In this document: one piece after another, positions 25,557 through 33,986 of the stretch
Numbering within the stretch: position 1 is the first letter of the stretch
Layout of the letters: each line of letters starts with the position of its first letter
Source of the DNA: UBA668 sp041918155
GTDB lineage: Bacteria; Actinomycetota; Acidimicrobiia; Acidimicrobiales; Ilumatobacteraceae
Assembly (NCBI GenBank): GCA_041918155.1
Contig: JAYRWH010000048.1
Location: 1-64,000, forward strand
Direction: 5' to 3'
DNA: 64,000 nt
The notes under the pieces: generated by a model
Databases searched by the model: none
Told to the model about the DNA's origin: nothing
What the model saw: the letters and a program-made list of their open reading frames with translations, nothing else
Translations under genes and position numbers: made by a program

Positions 25557-25994
25557 ATGCTGCCCGTGCACATCGTCCGCCTCGACCCAGAGTTGGCCCT
25601 GCCCACGTATGCCCACCCGGGCGACGCCGGCCTCGACCTGCGGGCCCGCGAGAGCGCGATCGTGCCGCCCGCCGGCGGCCGCCTGCTGATGCCCACCGGC
25701 ATCGCCATCGCCATCCCGCCGGGCCATGCCGGCTTCGTGCTGCCCCGCAGCGGCAACGCGCTGAGGCATGGCGTCACCGTCGCCAATGCACCCGGCCTCA
25801 TCGATGCGGCCTACCGCGGCGAGATCAAGGTGGTGCTGCTCAACACCGACCCGCACGAACCGTTCCACGTGCATCGCGGCGACCGCATCGCGCAGCTCGT
25901 GGTGCAGCGAGTGGAGGAAGTGCAGTGGTTCGAGGTGGAGTCGCTCGCCGGCGACGACCGCGGCGGAGGCTTCGGCCACACCGGCAAGGCCTGA
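25557..25994 (+). CDS. dut: Deoxyuridine 5'-triphosphate nucleotidohydrolase (dUTPase)
   Basis: 145 residues, a normal trimeric dUTPase. It hydrolyses dUTP to dUMP and pyrophosphate, keeping uracil out of DNA and feeding dTMP synthesis. All five motifs are visible: DAGLDLRA (1), PRSGNALRHG (2), ANAPGLIDAAYRGEIKVVL (3, with the catalytic aspartate), GDRIAQLVVQ (4) and RGGGFGHTGKA (5). Divergent from selA with a 34-bp spacer. Confidence 0.96.
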   Translation: MLPVHIVRLDPELALPTYAHPGDAGLDLRARESAIVPPAGGRLLMPTGIAIAIPPGHAGFVLPRSGNALRHGVTVANAPGLIDAAYRGEIKVVLLNTDPHEPFHVHRGDRIAQLVVQRVEEVQWFEVESLAGDDRGGGFGHTGKA

Positions 25995-26007
25995 GCACCG
26001 GCCCCGA

Positions 26008-26730
26008 CTATTGCCAGGCGAACACCGGCTGCTCGAACTCGTTGACCCGCTCGCCGACCCGACCATCGAGGGCGACCCAGCGGAACTGCACCAGCACGGC
26101 GCCGGTGGGCGCGTGGATGAGGTCGCCGCCGAGGGGCACTTGCACGACCGGCCGGGCGCTCTCGGGGATGGTGATGAACCGCGGCGAGTCGGGTCGCTGC
26201 AGGTGGTGCAGGCCGATGCGGTACACATGCGCCACCTCGCCCGGGTCGGGCTGCAACTCCACCGCCCCCGGCGCCCACAGCACCACGGGCGTCATCACAT
26301 AGCCCGAGCGGGTGGTGTAGTCATCGAGTCGACCGAGCACAGCCGAAGCGGGCAGGTCGAGCCCCAGCTCCTCGTGCAGTTCACGGCGCGCTGTCTCCTC
26401 GGGGGTCTCGCCCGGGTCCATGCGCCCACCCGGTAGAGCCCACTGGCCGCCATGGCGGTTCAGCTTCGCGGCCCGCCGGCACAACAAGAACGCCGCGCCA
26501 CCGGCGACCCCGACCATCGCCCCGTCGAAGCCCGCCACATCGCCCGGGATCACCGCCATCTGCTCGGCACTGAACGGCATCGGGTCGTCGGGGTCGCTGC
26601 CCTCATCGCTGCCGACCACCACGATCGCCACCGCCGAACGCTTGTGTTCGCCCTCGGGCGCGGTGAGCAGCGGGTGGGCGGCGAGGTTCTCCTGCAGCCG
26701 CTCGCGCAACGCGTCGTCGTGGGGGATCAC
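26008..26730 (-). CDS. Nudix hydrolase, CoA-pyrophosphatase type
   Basis: 240 residues. The Nudix box is intact: GGRMDPGETPEETARREL followed by HEELGL, giving the G-x5-E-x7-REUxEExGU pattern. The N-terminal part (GDVAGFDGAMVGVAGGAAFLL) and the strand LNRHGGQWALPG resemble NudL-type coenzyme A pyrophosphatases, though a clear UPF0035 CoA motif is not obvious. TAGCGT lies eight bases before the GTG at 26730. It is convergent with dut, whose stop is 13 bp away. Confidence 0.8.
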   Translation of the reverse strand: MIPHDDALRERLQENLAAHPLLTAPEGEHKRSAVAIVVVGSDEGSDPDDPMPFSAEQMAVIPGDVAGFDGAMVGVAGGAAFLLCRRAAKLNRHGGQWALPGGRMDPGETPEETARRELHEELGLDLPASAVLGRLDDYTTRSGYVMTPVVLWAPGAVELQPDPGEVAHVYRIGLHHLQRPDSPRFITIPESARPVVQVPLGGDLIHAPTGAVLVQFRWVALDGRVGERVNEFEQPVFAWQ

Positions 26731-26738
26731 GACTGTTC

Positions 26739-26744
26739 ACGCTA
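26739..26744 (-). promoter_or_regulatory. -10 hexamer for the Nudix gene
   Basis: TAGCGT on the minus strand, eight bases before GTG 26730. Confidence 0.5.
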
Positions 26745-26769
26745 GGCCGTTCTGCGCCACACTGAGAAG

Positions 26770-27900
26770 GTGATCGATCTCTCGGTAGCCGTCACTCCGT
26801 TGTACTTCGGTTCCATCGCCTTGGAGAAGAAGGCGCTCGAGCGTCGCGCCGCCGAACACGGCCCGAGCGCGGCCGACTACGACCCGCCCGACACGCGCAC
26901 GAGCCTGGCGATGGGCGCGCTGAGCCTCACGACTCCGATCACCGCGGCGATCGCCGCGTACGCGGTGCCGTTCCGCGTGGGCACGCGCAGCGGCCGCGTC
27001 GGCAAGGTGGTGCTGGGCGTCGCCGTGACCGCGGCGGTCGCCGCCACGATCGCTGACGGCATCGTGCGTACGGCCGACACCGCCACTGAGCGCGGGCGGC
27101 GCGCCAAGGCGCGGGCGCGCAAGGTGGCCGAGGTGGGCGGCGTCGCCGCGATTGTGGCGGGCGGTGTGGTGCTCACCGCCACTACCCAGGCGCTCACCAG
27201 CGCGACCCGGCTGTGGCGCAAGGGCAAGGCCCGCGACCTGGGCAACGGCCCGGTCCCGTTCGCGCTCGCGATGGTGTGGTGGGATCTCGCGTACTACTGG
27301 AACCACCGCAACATGCACACATACCGCGCGATGTGGGCGATCCATGTCCCGCACCACAGCAGCGAGCACTACAACCTCTCCACCGCGCTGCGTCAGCCAG
27401 TGGCCGGCGCGTTCGGCGTGTGGGTGCCCTACGGCCTGCCGGCGCGCATCGGCGTGCGCCCGTCGCTCATCGAGACGTCGCGGGCGCTCAATCTGATCTA
27501 CCAGTACTGGATCCACACGGACCTGGTGCGCTCGCTCGGCAAGGGCGAAGAGGTGCTCAACTCGCCGTCGCACCACCGCGTGCACCACGGCCGCAACAAG
27601 CGCTATATCGATCGCAACCACGCGGGGATCCTCATCATCTGGGATCGTCTGTTCGGCTCGTTCACCCGCGAGCAGCCTGAGGTTGAGCCGGTGGTCTACG
27701 GCCTCACCACGAACATCGAGACGTACAACCTCTGGACCGTCGCCACCCACGAGTACCGCGACATGTGCCGCGAGGTCGCGCGCAGCACGAATTGGCGCGA
27801 CCGGCTCGGCTTCGTGCTGCGCACTCCGGGCTGGGCCTACCGCCGCCGCGAGCAGCTCGCAGCGGCGGAGTGCACCACTCAGCACACGCTCACCCCGTAG
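26770..27900 (+). CDS. Sterol desaturase / fatty acid hydroxylase superfamily protein
   Basis: 376 residues, an integral membrane di-iron enzyme. The histidine boxes are WNHRNMHTYRAMW (HxxxH), IHVPHHSSEHYN (HxxHH) and SPSHHRVHHGRN (HxxHH), and the family tail IIWDRLFGSF follows. The N-terminal 110 residues add extra hydrophobic helices and a basic loop (ERGRRAKARARKVAE). It likely hydroxylates or desaturates a lipid, perhaps a carotenoid, sterol or alkylglycerol type; the substrate is unknown. The GTG start is 39 bp from the divergent Nudix gene. Confidence 0.88.
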   Translation: MIDLSVAVTPLYFGSIALEKKALERRAAEHGPSAADYDPPDTRTSLAMGALSLTTPITAAIAAYAVPFRVGTRSGRVGKVVLGVAVTAAVAATIADGIVRTADTATERGRRAKARARKVAEVGGVAAIVAGGVVLTATTQALTSATRLWRKGKARDLGNGPVPFALAMVWWDLAYYWNHRNMHTYRAMWAIHVPHHSSEHYNLSTALRQPVAGAFGVWVPYGLPARIGVRPSLIETSRALNLIYQYWIHTDLVRSLGKGEEVLNSPSHHRVHHGRNKRYIDRNHAGILIIWDRLFGSFTREQPEVEPVVYGLTTNIETYNLWTVATHEYRDMCREVARSTNWRDRLGFVLRTPGWAYRRREQLAAAECTTQHTLTP

Positions 27901-27935
27901 AGTCGCCGCCGTTCCCCAGACAACAGGAGACCACC

Positions 27936-28187
27936 ATGGCCGGCAAGTTCGAGCTCTACACCGCGAGGAATGGCAAGTTCCGTTTCCGCCTCAAGGCCCG
28001 CAACGGCGAGATCATCGCCGTCAGCCAGGACTACGACACCAGGGCCGCTGCCAAGAAGGGCATCGTCTCGATCCAGAAGAACGCACCCGGCGCCGAGATC
28101 ATCGACACCGACGCCGTCGCCAAGGCCGCCGCGAAGGCTGCGTCCGTAAAGGCTGCCCCCGCGAAGAAGGCTGCCGCCAAGAAGTAG
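27936..28187 (+). CDS. YegP-family (DUF1508) protein with Lys/Ala tail
   Basis: 83 residues. A single DUF1508 unit occupies residues 1-55: FELYTARNGKFRFRLKARNG, then GEIIAVSQDY and AAAKKGIVSIQKNAP. Relatives carry one or two such units and have no defined function. The last 25 residues are Lys/Ala repeats (AKAASVKAAPAKKAAAKK) resembling histone H1-like or nucleoid-binding tails. AGGAGA seven bases upstream fixes the ATG at 27936 and rules out a longer opening at 27765 that overlaps the previous gene. Confidence 0.88.
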   Translation: MAGKFELYTARNGKFRFRLKARNGEIIAVSQDYDTRAAAKKGIVSIQKNAPGAEIIDTDAVAKAAAKAASVKAAPAKKAAAKK

Positions 28188-28198
28188 TGACTGGCGCG

Positions 28199-28227
28199 GG
28201 CGAGCTGGCCCAGCGGGTCAGCTCGCC
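28199..28227. terminator. Terminator hairpin between convergent genes
   Basis: GGCGAGCTG (28199-28207) pairs with CAGCTCGCC (28219-28227), an 11-base loop. The right arm overlaps the stop of the hydrolase on the minus strand. Confidence 0.55.
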
Positions 28228-29063
28228 TTCGCAATCGGTTCGGTGACCTCGCGTTGCATCTTCGTGACGCGACCCAGGAACTCCATCAGCACCTTGTTGA
28301 ACGTGCTCGCGTGTTCGACCATGAACCCGTGGGCCGCGCCGGAGATGACGACGAGCTCGGCGTTGGGCATGCGCTCGGCGATCTCCTCGCTGTCGCCGCG
28401 GGGCGTGAGGATGTCCTGGTTGCCCACGAGCACGAGCGTCGGCGCGGTGACCTCACCGAGACGGTCGGCGACGGTGTCGTCGACGTCGAGGATCGCCCTC
28501 ACCTGCGACACGAACGCATGCGACGTGCGTCCTTTGGCGAGCGGGCCGAGCCAGCCGAACGCAGGCAGCGTGCGGCGGAATGAGCGCGGTCCGATGACCC
28601 ATCGAGCCGCTTCCTTGGCCATCATTCCCATGCCGCGTTCGGTCGCCGTGGTGGCCCAACTGGCGAGCAGTTCTCTTCGCCACGGGTGGTTGCGGCAGGC
28701 GGTGCACGCGAGCGTGAGCGACAGCACGCGTTCGGGGTAGTACAACCCGATGATCTGGGTGATCGCGCCGCCCATCGAGGCGCCGACGATGTGCGCTTTC
28801 TCGACGCCGACTGCGTCGAGCACGGCGATCGCGTCGGCGGCCATCTGCTCGAGCGAGTAGTGGCCGAACGGCTTGTCGCTGCGGCCCGCGCCGCGGTTGT
28901 CGAGCGCGATCACGCGGTAGTGGAGCGCGAGCGGGAAGCGCTGCATGTTCCAGCCGTGCTTGTCGGCGCCGAGGCCTTGGATCATCAGCACCGGAGTGGC
29001 GCTGGAGCGGCCCAGTACCTCGTAGTGCAGCCGTGTGCCGTCTGCGGCCCGTGTGTACGCCAT
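28218..29063 (-). CDS. Alpha/beta hydrolase
   Basis: 281 residues from the ATG at 29063. The oxyanion region is VLMIQGLGADKHGW, the nucleophile elbow is HIVGASMGGAITQI (Ser), the acid is in LVGNQDILTPRGD and the histidine in ISGAAHGFMVEH, an intact catalytic triad. The N-terminus MAYTRAADGTRLHYEVLG is that of lactonase or epoxide-hydrolase type enzymes. It ends an operon with the acyltransferase-like and epimerase genes (1-bp spacing), which suggests a role in lipid metabolism. Confidence 0.85.
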   Translation of the reverse strand: MAYTRAADGTRLHYEVLGRSSATPVLMIQGLGADKHGWNMQRFPLALHYRVIALDNRGAGRSDKPFGHYSLEQMAADAIAVLDAVGVEKAHIVGASMGGAITQIIGLYYPERVLSLTLACTACRNHPWRRELLASWATTATERGMGMMAKEAARWVIGPRSFRRTLPAFGWLGPLAKGRTSHAFVSQVRAILDVDDTVADRLGEVTAPTLVLVGNQDILTPRGDSEEIAERMPNAELVVISGAAHGFMVEHASTFNKVLMEFLGRVTKMQREVTEPIAKAS

Positions 29064-29064
29064 G

Positions 29065-29769
29065 TCAGCCCTCCGCCAGCCAATCGAGCGGGGCGACACC
29101 GGTTTGCATGCCCCCGAATCCATCGAGCATCCGCTGCAGGTGGTGTTGCACCTGCTCGGCGAGTTCCACCTCGGCGAGCGGCCCGCGGCGCTTCTTGCGC
29201 GGCCGCACCTGGGCGCCCACTTCGGCTCGCGCTGTTCGGCTGACGGCCGAGTTCATCGTGGCCACCGGGAACACCGGCACACCGGCGATTACTGCCGGGC
29301 CGACGAGTTGGTGGGGTACCGCGCCGGCATGGCGCGGATGGGCCGTGGGCGCGGCCGGAAGGAGCACGAGCTCGTGGTGGCGAAGCGCGCCGAGCACATC
29401 GGCCGGCTGTGCGAGCAGGCCACCGAGGCGGCGCATCACCGGGCCGAGCGGGGCGATGTCGGGGCGGCCGACGAAGCGCACCGGCCGTCCGCACGCCTCG
29501 CTGAGTGCCAGCGCGGCATAGATGCTGGTGAGGCCCCACCGGCGCGAGTTGCACACGAGCAGGGCGCCGGTGCGGACCGGCAGGTGCTCGAGGCCCCCCA
29601 CGCTGACATCCCAGCGCAGGTGGGCGAGCGGGTTGATAGCGGCGATGAGGTGCGGATCGCGGCCGAAGTCGTCGACCGAGTGCACCGGCCACAGCGCGCG
29701 GGCGGGCTTGGTGATCGTGTTGCTGATCTGGTCGGCGGCACGACGCGGGAACTGGATCAGGTCGGCCAT
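29065..29769 (-). CDS. PlsC-like acyltransferase-fold protein lacking the HX4D motif
   Basis: 234 residues. The arrangement is that of a lysophospholipid acyltransferase: VGGLEHLPVRTGALLVCN, then RPVRFVGRPDIAPLGPVM, a mid-domain VLGALRHHELVLLPA and a late strand VPVFPVATMNSAV. The catalytic HX4D that should follow the CN is instead SRRWGLTS, with neither histidine nor aspartate, so acyl transfer by the usual mechanism is unlikely. Its ATG at 29769 touches the epimerase stop. It may be a regulatory or substrate-binding relative, or a wrong family call. Confidence 0.6.
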   Translation of the reverse strand: MADLIQFPRRAADQISNTITKPARALWPVHSVDDFGRDPHLIAAINPLAHLRWDVSVGGLEHLPVRTGALLVCNSRRWGLTSIYAALALSEACGRPVRFVGRPDIAPLGPVMRRLGGLLAQPADVLGALRHHELVLLPAAPTAHPRHAGAVPHQLVGPAVIAGVPVFPVATMNSAVSRTARAEVGAQVRPRKKRRGPLAEVELAEQVQHHLQRMLDGFGGMQTGVAPLDWLAEG

Positions 29770-30746
29770 CAGGCCACCTCCTCGATGCGGCCGATGCGCA
29801 CGACGCTCTCCCACGCGTAGAGGTGATCGATCACCTCGGGTGTGGTGAGGGCCGGGCTGAAGGCGAGCACTTGCGCGGCCTTCGCCCCGTCGGCCAGCCG
29901 GCCGCGATGCATCAGCTCGATGACATGGTCGGGGATCGGCGCGCCGAAGACGTGGCTGAGCTTGCCGGCGATCCACCACTCCGGCCCGGCGAGCGGCAGC
30001 GGCACACGGTGGCCGCGCATGATCGCCTGCAGCGTCGTGATCGCCCCGGGGGCGACGATGTTGAGCGGCTCGTCGAGGCGCTGGACCGCGGCGGCCACGA
30101 AGGCGCGGGCGGCATCGCCGTCGTGGATGACGGCGAACGGCGAATCGGCGAGCAGGCTGTAGGGCACGAGCGGCTGGCGCAGGAGACGGCCGAGTGGGCT
30201 CGGCACATGCTTGCCGAGCACCGGTGCCAGGCGCAGCTTGCCGACGGCGATCTTCACTCGCCGGCCGACCTCGCGGGCCTGGCGCTCGATGTCGGCGAGC
30301 ATCTTGCCGTACTCGCTGGTGGGGCGCAGCGCGGCGGTCTCGTCGGGTCGGGTGGGCGCATCGTGATTGCGGCCGTACACCTCGATGCCGCTGCGCACCA
30401 CCATGCCTTCCAGCGCAGGGCACTCCGCCGCGGCGCCGATCACAGCGGTGGTGGCGTCGGCGGTGAACTGGCGGGCGTGCGCCAGGCCGGCGCGGGCATC
30501 GGGCTCCCACACGCTGAGGTTGATGACGACGTGCGGATTGAACTTGGTGACGACATCGACGATCCGTTCGCGCTGGCTCGGGTGCAGCAGGTGGAACTCC
30601 GCCATCCGCAATCGCCGTCGCGGTGGATCGACATCGATCCCCACGAGTGACCCCACCCAGGGTTCGGCCTCCAGCTTGGCGGCGACGAGCGAGCCGAGCT
30701 CACCGCCCATTCCACTCACGAGCACTCGCTGTCCGCGCACATCCAT
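29769..30746 (-). CDS. NAD-dependent epimerase/dehydratase-type protein (extended SDR)
   Basis: 325 residues. The Rossmann start VLVSGMGGELGSLVAAKLEA gives the GxxGxxG motif, then VINLSVWEPDARAG and a substrate region with IEVYGRNHDAP. The active-site tyrosine stretch is SEYGKMLADIER, in which the lysine sits two rather than four residues after tyrosine, so catalysis may differ. Such proteins act on nucleotide sugars or lipid head groups. First gene of the hydrolase operon; its start faces the M23 peptidase gene across 132 bp. Confidence 0.75.
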   Translation of the reverse strand: MDVRGQRVLVSGMGGELGSLVAAKLEAEPWVGSLVGIDVDPPRRRLRMAEFHLLHPSQRERIVDVVTKFNPHVVINLSVWEPDARAGLAHARQFTADATTAVIGAAAECPALEGMVVRSGIEVYGRNHDAPTRPDETAALRPTSEYGKMLADIERQAREVGRRVKIAVGKLRLAPVLGKHVPSPLGRLLRQPLVPYSLLADSPFAVIHDGDAARAFVAAAVQRLDEPLNIVAPGAITTLQAIMRGHRVPLPLAGPEWWIAGKLSHVFGAPIPDHVIELMHRGRLADGAKAAQVLAFSPALTTPEVIDHLYAWESVVRIGRIEEVA

Positions 30747-30760
30747 ACGTTACCCACTGG

Positions 30761-30776
30761 TAGCCTGTCGACAGGC
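30761..30776 (+). promoter_or_regulatory. TAGCCT hexamer overlapping a perfect 14-base palindrome
   Basis: TAGCCT (30761-30766) overlaps GCCTGTCGACAGGC (30763-30776), in the divergent epimerase/M23 spacer. A -10 overlapped by an operator-like palindrome is the simplest reading. It lies 10 bases before an ATG at 30777. Confidence 0.4.
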
Positions 30777-30878
30777 ATGGTGCTCACGTCCGGTTCTCCG
30801 GGCGGGCGCACGGGGCGCTTCAGGCGCAGCGGAGTAGGCCGATACCTATTTGCGCGCACACAACAGGAGCCCCGCCCA

Positions 30879-32828
30879 GTGACCACCCCCGACGGACGAC
30901 GAACCACACCGCGGCTTCGTCGCTCGCGCGCGGTCGCGTGGGGCGCGGTGTTCGCGGTGGCCCTGCTCGGTGTGCCCGTGCTCGCCGGTCGCCCGCCGAC
31001 GGCCGAGGGAGCTCCGACCACTGTTGCATGCACCGGAGCGACCTACACGGTGAAGGCCGGTGACTCGTGGTCGCGCATCGCCTCCCAGCACGGGGTGACG
31101 ATGGCGGCTCTCCTGGCGGCCAACAACGCCACCACAGCGACGGTCATCCACCCTGGCCAGATCGTCTGCCTGCCCGCGGGGGCGACCAACACCACGACCA
31201 CCTCGGCACCGACGACCACCACGACCACCACGACTCCGAACACTCCAAAGCTGCCCGCCGGCGCGATCCCGATTGCTCAGTTCCCCGTACAGGGGCTGTG
31301 CTGGTTCACCGACAGTTACGGCGCCCCGCGCGCTGGCGGGCGCGCCCACGAGGGCGTGGATCTGCTCGCCGCCCAAGGCAACATGGTCTACGCCGTCGAT
31401 GACGGGGTGCTCACCAAGCAGTACATCGACGCGCCGGGTTCGCTCTCGGGCAATGGTTGGCGCCTCACCCGCGCCGATGGCACCTACTTCTTCTACGCAC
31501 ACCTCAGCGCGTTCGCGCCGGGCCTCACCGTCGGCTCCACGGTCAGTGCCGGCCAGATCATCGGCCAGGTCGGCACGACCGGCAACGCCGGCACGCCGCA
31601 CCTGCACTTTGAGGTGCACCCTGGTGGCGGCGCATCGATCAATCCGACGCCGACGATCGCGGCAATCAATGGCTGCAAGATCACCAAGATCCCGCCCCAG
31701 CCGGGCGAGACCTCGCCGCCGACGACCCCGGCCCCCACAACCGCGGCGCCCACCACGACAGCAGCGCCCACAGCGACAGCAGCGCCGAACACCACTTCGG
31801 CGCCCACCACGACTGCACCCCCGCCCGATGTCGGCCCGGGGCTGTGGCAGTTCATCACCCCCGTGGTCGCCCTCGACGGCACGTTGCCGGCCGGCACGCC
31901 CACCAAGCTCGTTGTCGGCAAGCTTGTGGGAGTCGGGCCAAGCACCACCGGCGTGATGGTGCGTGTGGTGGTGCGCAACGCGGCGGTCGGCGGCTACTTG
32001 GCCGCGTACGCCTGCGCCTCAGGCCCGCCGCGCACGTCCACCCTCAACTACGCGGCCGGACGCGTCAACGCGACGATGTCGCTGGTCGGGGTGAGTGACG
32101 GCTCTATCTGTGTGTCGAGCACGTCCTCGATCGACGCACGCCTCGAGGTCGTCGGCATTGTCAGCACGCTCGGTGTCGGTGTTGTGCCCACCACGTCTCG
32201 GCGGGCGTTGGACACGCGCACGGCGGGCGTGCCGCTCCTCGCCAAGACGCCCGTCACCGTCGACCCGACCGCCCTGGGTACGCCCCGTGGCGCCAAGGCC
32301 GTCACGGTTACCGTCACCCTGCTCTCGCCCGCCTCGGCCGGCAACATCTCGCTCGGCCTGTGCGGCGGAACGCCCTGGACCGTCGCGTACACCACCGCCT
32401 CGGCGCAGGTGTTCTCGGCGATCGTGCGCACGAATGACACCGGGCTCTGTGTCTCGACGACGACCGCTACCCACCTGGTGCTCGACGTCACCGGTGTGTG
32501 GGCCGGCACTCTGCCATTGGGCATCACCGGCCCCACCCGTGTCTACGACTCGCGCGACACCAGCGCGATCACGACGGCCGAACGGCGCATCACCGTGCCC
32601 CTGCCCGCCGGAGCCAGGCGAGCCCAGTTCACGTTCGTCGTGCTCGGTGGATCGGCCGGAGCGCTGTTCGCCTGGAACTGTGCCTCGCCGCGGCCCACCG
32701 CGTCGGTGGCTTCCACGCTTGGCATGCCCGTCGCGGTGACGGCGACGATGGATGTCACCGGCGGTCAGCTGTGCCTGGCCTCTACGGGAAGCCTGCACGC
32801 CATCGTCGATCTGACGGGTGTGGGCTGA
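30879..32828 (+). CDS. Secreted LysM and M23 peptidase with actinobacterial beta domains
   Basis: 649 residues from the GTG at 30879, nine bases after AGGAG. After a signal peptide (AVFAVALLGVPVLAG) comes a LysM domain (YTVKAGDSWSRIASQHGV, about 50-95), a Thr-rich linker, an M23 domain (GRAHEGVDLLAA with a zinc histidine; HLHFEVHPG late in the domain), a Pro/Thr/Ala linker and about 340 residues of beta modules with RALDTRTAG and RVYDSRDTS, typical of actinobacterial surface hydrolases. It should bind peptidoglycan and cut its peptide cross-links, or, if a zinc ligand is missing, regulate other hydrolases. An ATG at 30777 is in frame and near a TAGCCT hexamer. Confidence 0.88.
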   Translation: MTTPDGRRTTPRLRRSRAVAWGAVFAVALLGVPVLAGRPPTAEGAPTTVACTGATYTVKAGDSWSRIASQHGVTMAALLAANNATTATVIHPGQIVCLPAGATNTTTTSAPTTTTTTTTPNTPKLPAGAIPIAQFPVQGLCWFTDSYGAPRAGGRAHEGVDLLAAQGNMVYAVDDGVLTKQYIDAPGSLSGNGWRLTRADGTYFFYAHLSAFAPGLTVGSTVSAGQIIGQVGTTGNAGTPHLHFEVHPGGGASINPTPTIAAINGCKITKIPPQPGETSPPTTPAPTTAAPTTTAAPTATAAPNTTSAPTTTAPPPDVGPGLWQFITPVVALDGTLPAGTPTKLVVGKLVGVGPSTTGVMVRVVVRNAAVGGYLAAYACASGPPRTSTLNYAAGRVNATMSLVGVSDGSICVSSTSSIDARLEVVGIVSTLGVGVVPTTSRRALDTRTAGVPLLAKTPVTVDPTALGTPRGAKAVTVTVTLLSPASAGNISLGLCGGTPWTVAYTTASAQVFSAIVRTNDTGLCVSTTTATHLVLDVTGVWAGTLPLGITGPTRVYDSRDTSAITTAERRITVPLPAGARRAQFTFVVLGGSAGALFAWNCASPRPTASVASTLGMPVAVTATMDVTGGQLCLASTGSLHAIVDLTGVG

Positions 32829-33689
32829 TCAGCCGAAGCCGCGGCTGTCCTGCTTGAGCGCGGTGTCGACCGACAGCGCGGATGCCACCACCAGCGAGTT
32901 GAGCGGCTGGGGGATCTGTGCGTGGATCTGCACGACATAGTTGTCGGCGGTCGTGAACAGGGTCTTGGCGACGCCCTCGAACGTCTTGGTGATACGGGCG
33001 ACCTCCTGGCCCGAGTGATCCTCGATGCGGAAGTTCCACGCCCGCCAGTTCTCCGCCTTGATGTAGCCGTACGTGTACCCGCCGGCCTGCAGCGAGAAGT
33101 TGATCTTGCCGATCATGTTCTCCTGCACGATGCGCCCGATCTCTTGGTCGTTGGCGTCGCTGACGATGACGGTGCTCTTCATCACTTTGGCCGGGCGGGT
33201 GATGCGCATCAGCACCCGGCCCTGGGTGTCGGTGATCTCGAGCTTGTGGGTCATGAACTGGTCGAGGCTGGTGAGCAGGCGCACGGCCTTCTTCGCCGCG
33301 CTCTGGCCGACCTGGTTGACCGAGGCGATCTGCTGGCCGTCCTTGTTGAACACGCTGTACTGGTTGTTCAGCTCGATGAGCTTGGCCTTCTGGTTCACCA
33401 CCAGGATCGGCTCGGTGAAGATCGACCCGCCGCCTTCGAACGCGACACCCTGCACATTGGCGCCGCGGTACTTGTCCTGGCTGTACAGCTGCTGCTGGAT
33501 CTTGGACGGGTCGCCCTCGTTGCCGACAGTGAGGGCGCTGTCGACACGATCGAGCCCCGACTGCTGGATCGGGTCGGAGCCCTGCACGCCGTTGTCGCTG
33601 ACGTGGTCGGTCCAGGCGGTGCCGTTCCAGTAACGCAGCTGGTGGCGCTTCATCGGATCCGGATACCAATTCGCGGGGGTGGTGCTCAT
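32829..33689 (-). CDS. Scramblase/LURP-like protein with N-terminal DUF2510
   Basis: 286 residues. The N-terminus is a DUF2510 unit (WYPDPMKRHQLRYWNGTAW), common in actinobacterial membrane-associated proteins. Residues 75-285 show the tubby/scramblase-like beta-barrel pattern: ILVVNQKAKLIELNNQYSVF, DTQGRVLMRITRP, SVVVSD-type hairpins and NWRAWNFRIEDHSGQEVARI, ending with VVQIHAQIPQPL. The role of bacterial members is unknown. TACGAT six bases before the ATG at 33689 supports this start against longer openings. It abuts the M23 stop. Confidence 0.8.
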   Translation of the reverse strand: MSTTPANWYPDPMKRHQLRYWNGTAWTDHVSDNGVQGSDPIQQSGLDRVDSALTVGNEGDPSKIQQQLYSQDKYRGANVQGVAFEGGGSIFTEPILVVNQKAKLIELNNQYSVFNKDGQQIASVNQVGQSAAKKAVRLLTSLDQFMTHKLEITDTQGRVLMRITRPAKVMKSTVIVSDANDQEIGRIVQENMIGKINFSLQAGGYTYGYIKAENWRAWNFRIEDHSGQEVARITKTFEGVAKTLFTTADNYVVQIHAQIPQPLNSLVVASALSVDTALKQDSRGFG

Positions 33690-33695
33690 GCCCGC

Positions 33696-33701
33696 ATCGT
33701 A
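33696..33701 (-). promoter_or_regulatory. -10 hexamer for the scramblase-like gene
   Basis: TACGAT on the minus strand, six bases before the ATG at 33689. Confidence 0.5.
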
Positions 33702-33770
33702 GGCGCGCCGCCGATCGCTGCGGGCAGCCCAGCCCTGTCTCCCCGGCCAGGTGTGCTCGGCCCCGGTCAC

Positions 33771-33870
33771 TCCGGTGATCTCCACGTGACGAATTGGCAG
33801 ACTGCTCGTTCCAGTTGCACCTGGTCGGATTTCCACGTGACGAAATCATCCGGTGATTTCGTCACGTGGA
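33771..33870. repeat. Large inverted repeat with a partial upstream copy
   Basis: The arms TCCACGTGACGAAATCA (33832-33848) and its complement (33854-33870) form a perfect 17-bp stem with loop TCCGG. A 13-base copy, TCCACGTGACGAA, lies at 33781-33793 and TCCGGTGAT occurs at both 33771-33779 and 33849-33857. It fills most of the 297-bp gap before the lipoprotein gene. A REP-like mobile repeat or a strong hairpin are the main readings. Confidence 0.85.
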
Positions 33871-33986
33871 GATTCCCCGAGCGCCGCAATTCGAAGGATG
33901 CCGACGGGAGGCAGACCGCCCCGGGGCGCCGACGGCGCAGGGACGCCAGCGTTACGCTGAGGTCACTCAGGCGGGGAGGTTCCCAG

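Noticed and set aside
24230..25801. SelA start at 25801 giving 523 residues
   Set aside because: The extra part is antisense to dut; a leaderless GTG at 25522 gives a normal SelA.
31190..31260. CRISPR-like or satellite repeat in the M23 gene
   Set aside because: The repeats are Thr codons of a secreted-protein linker in frame, without spacers.
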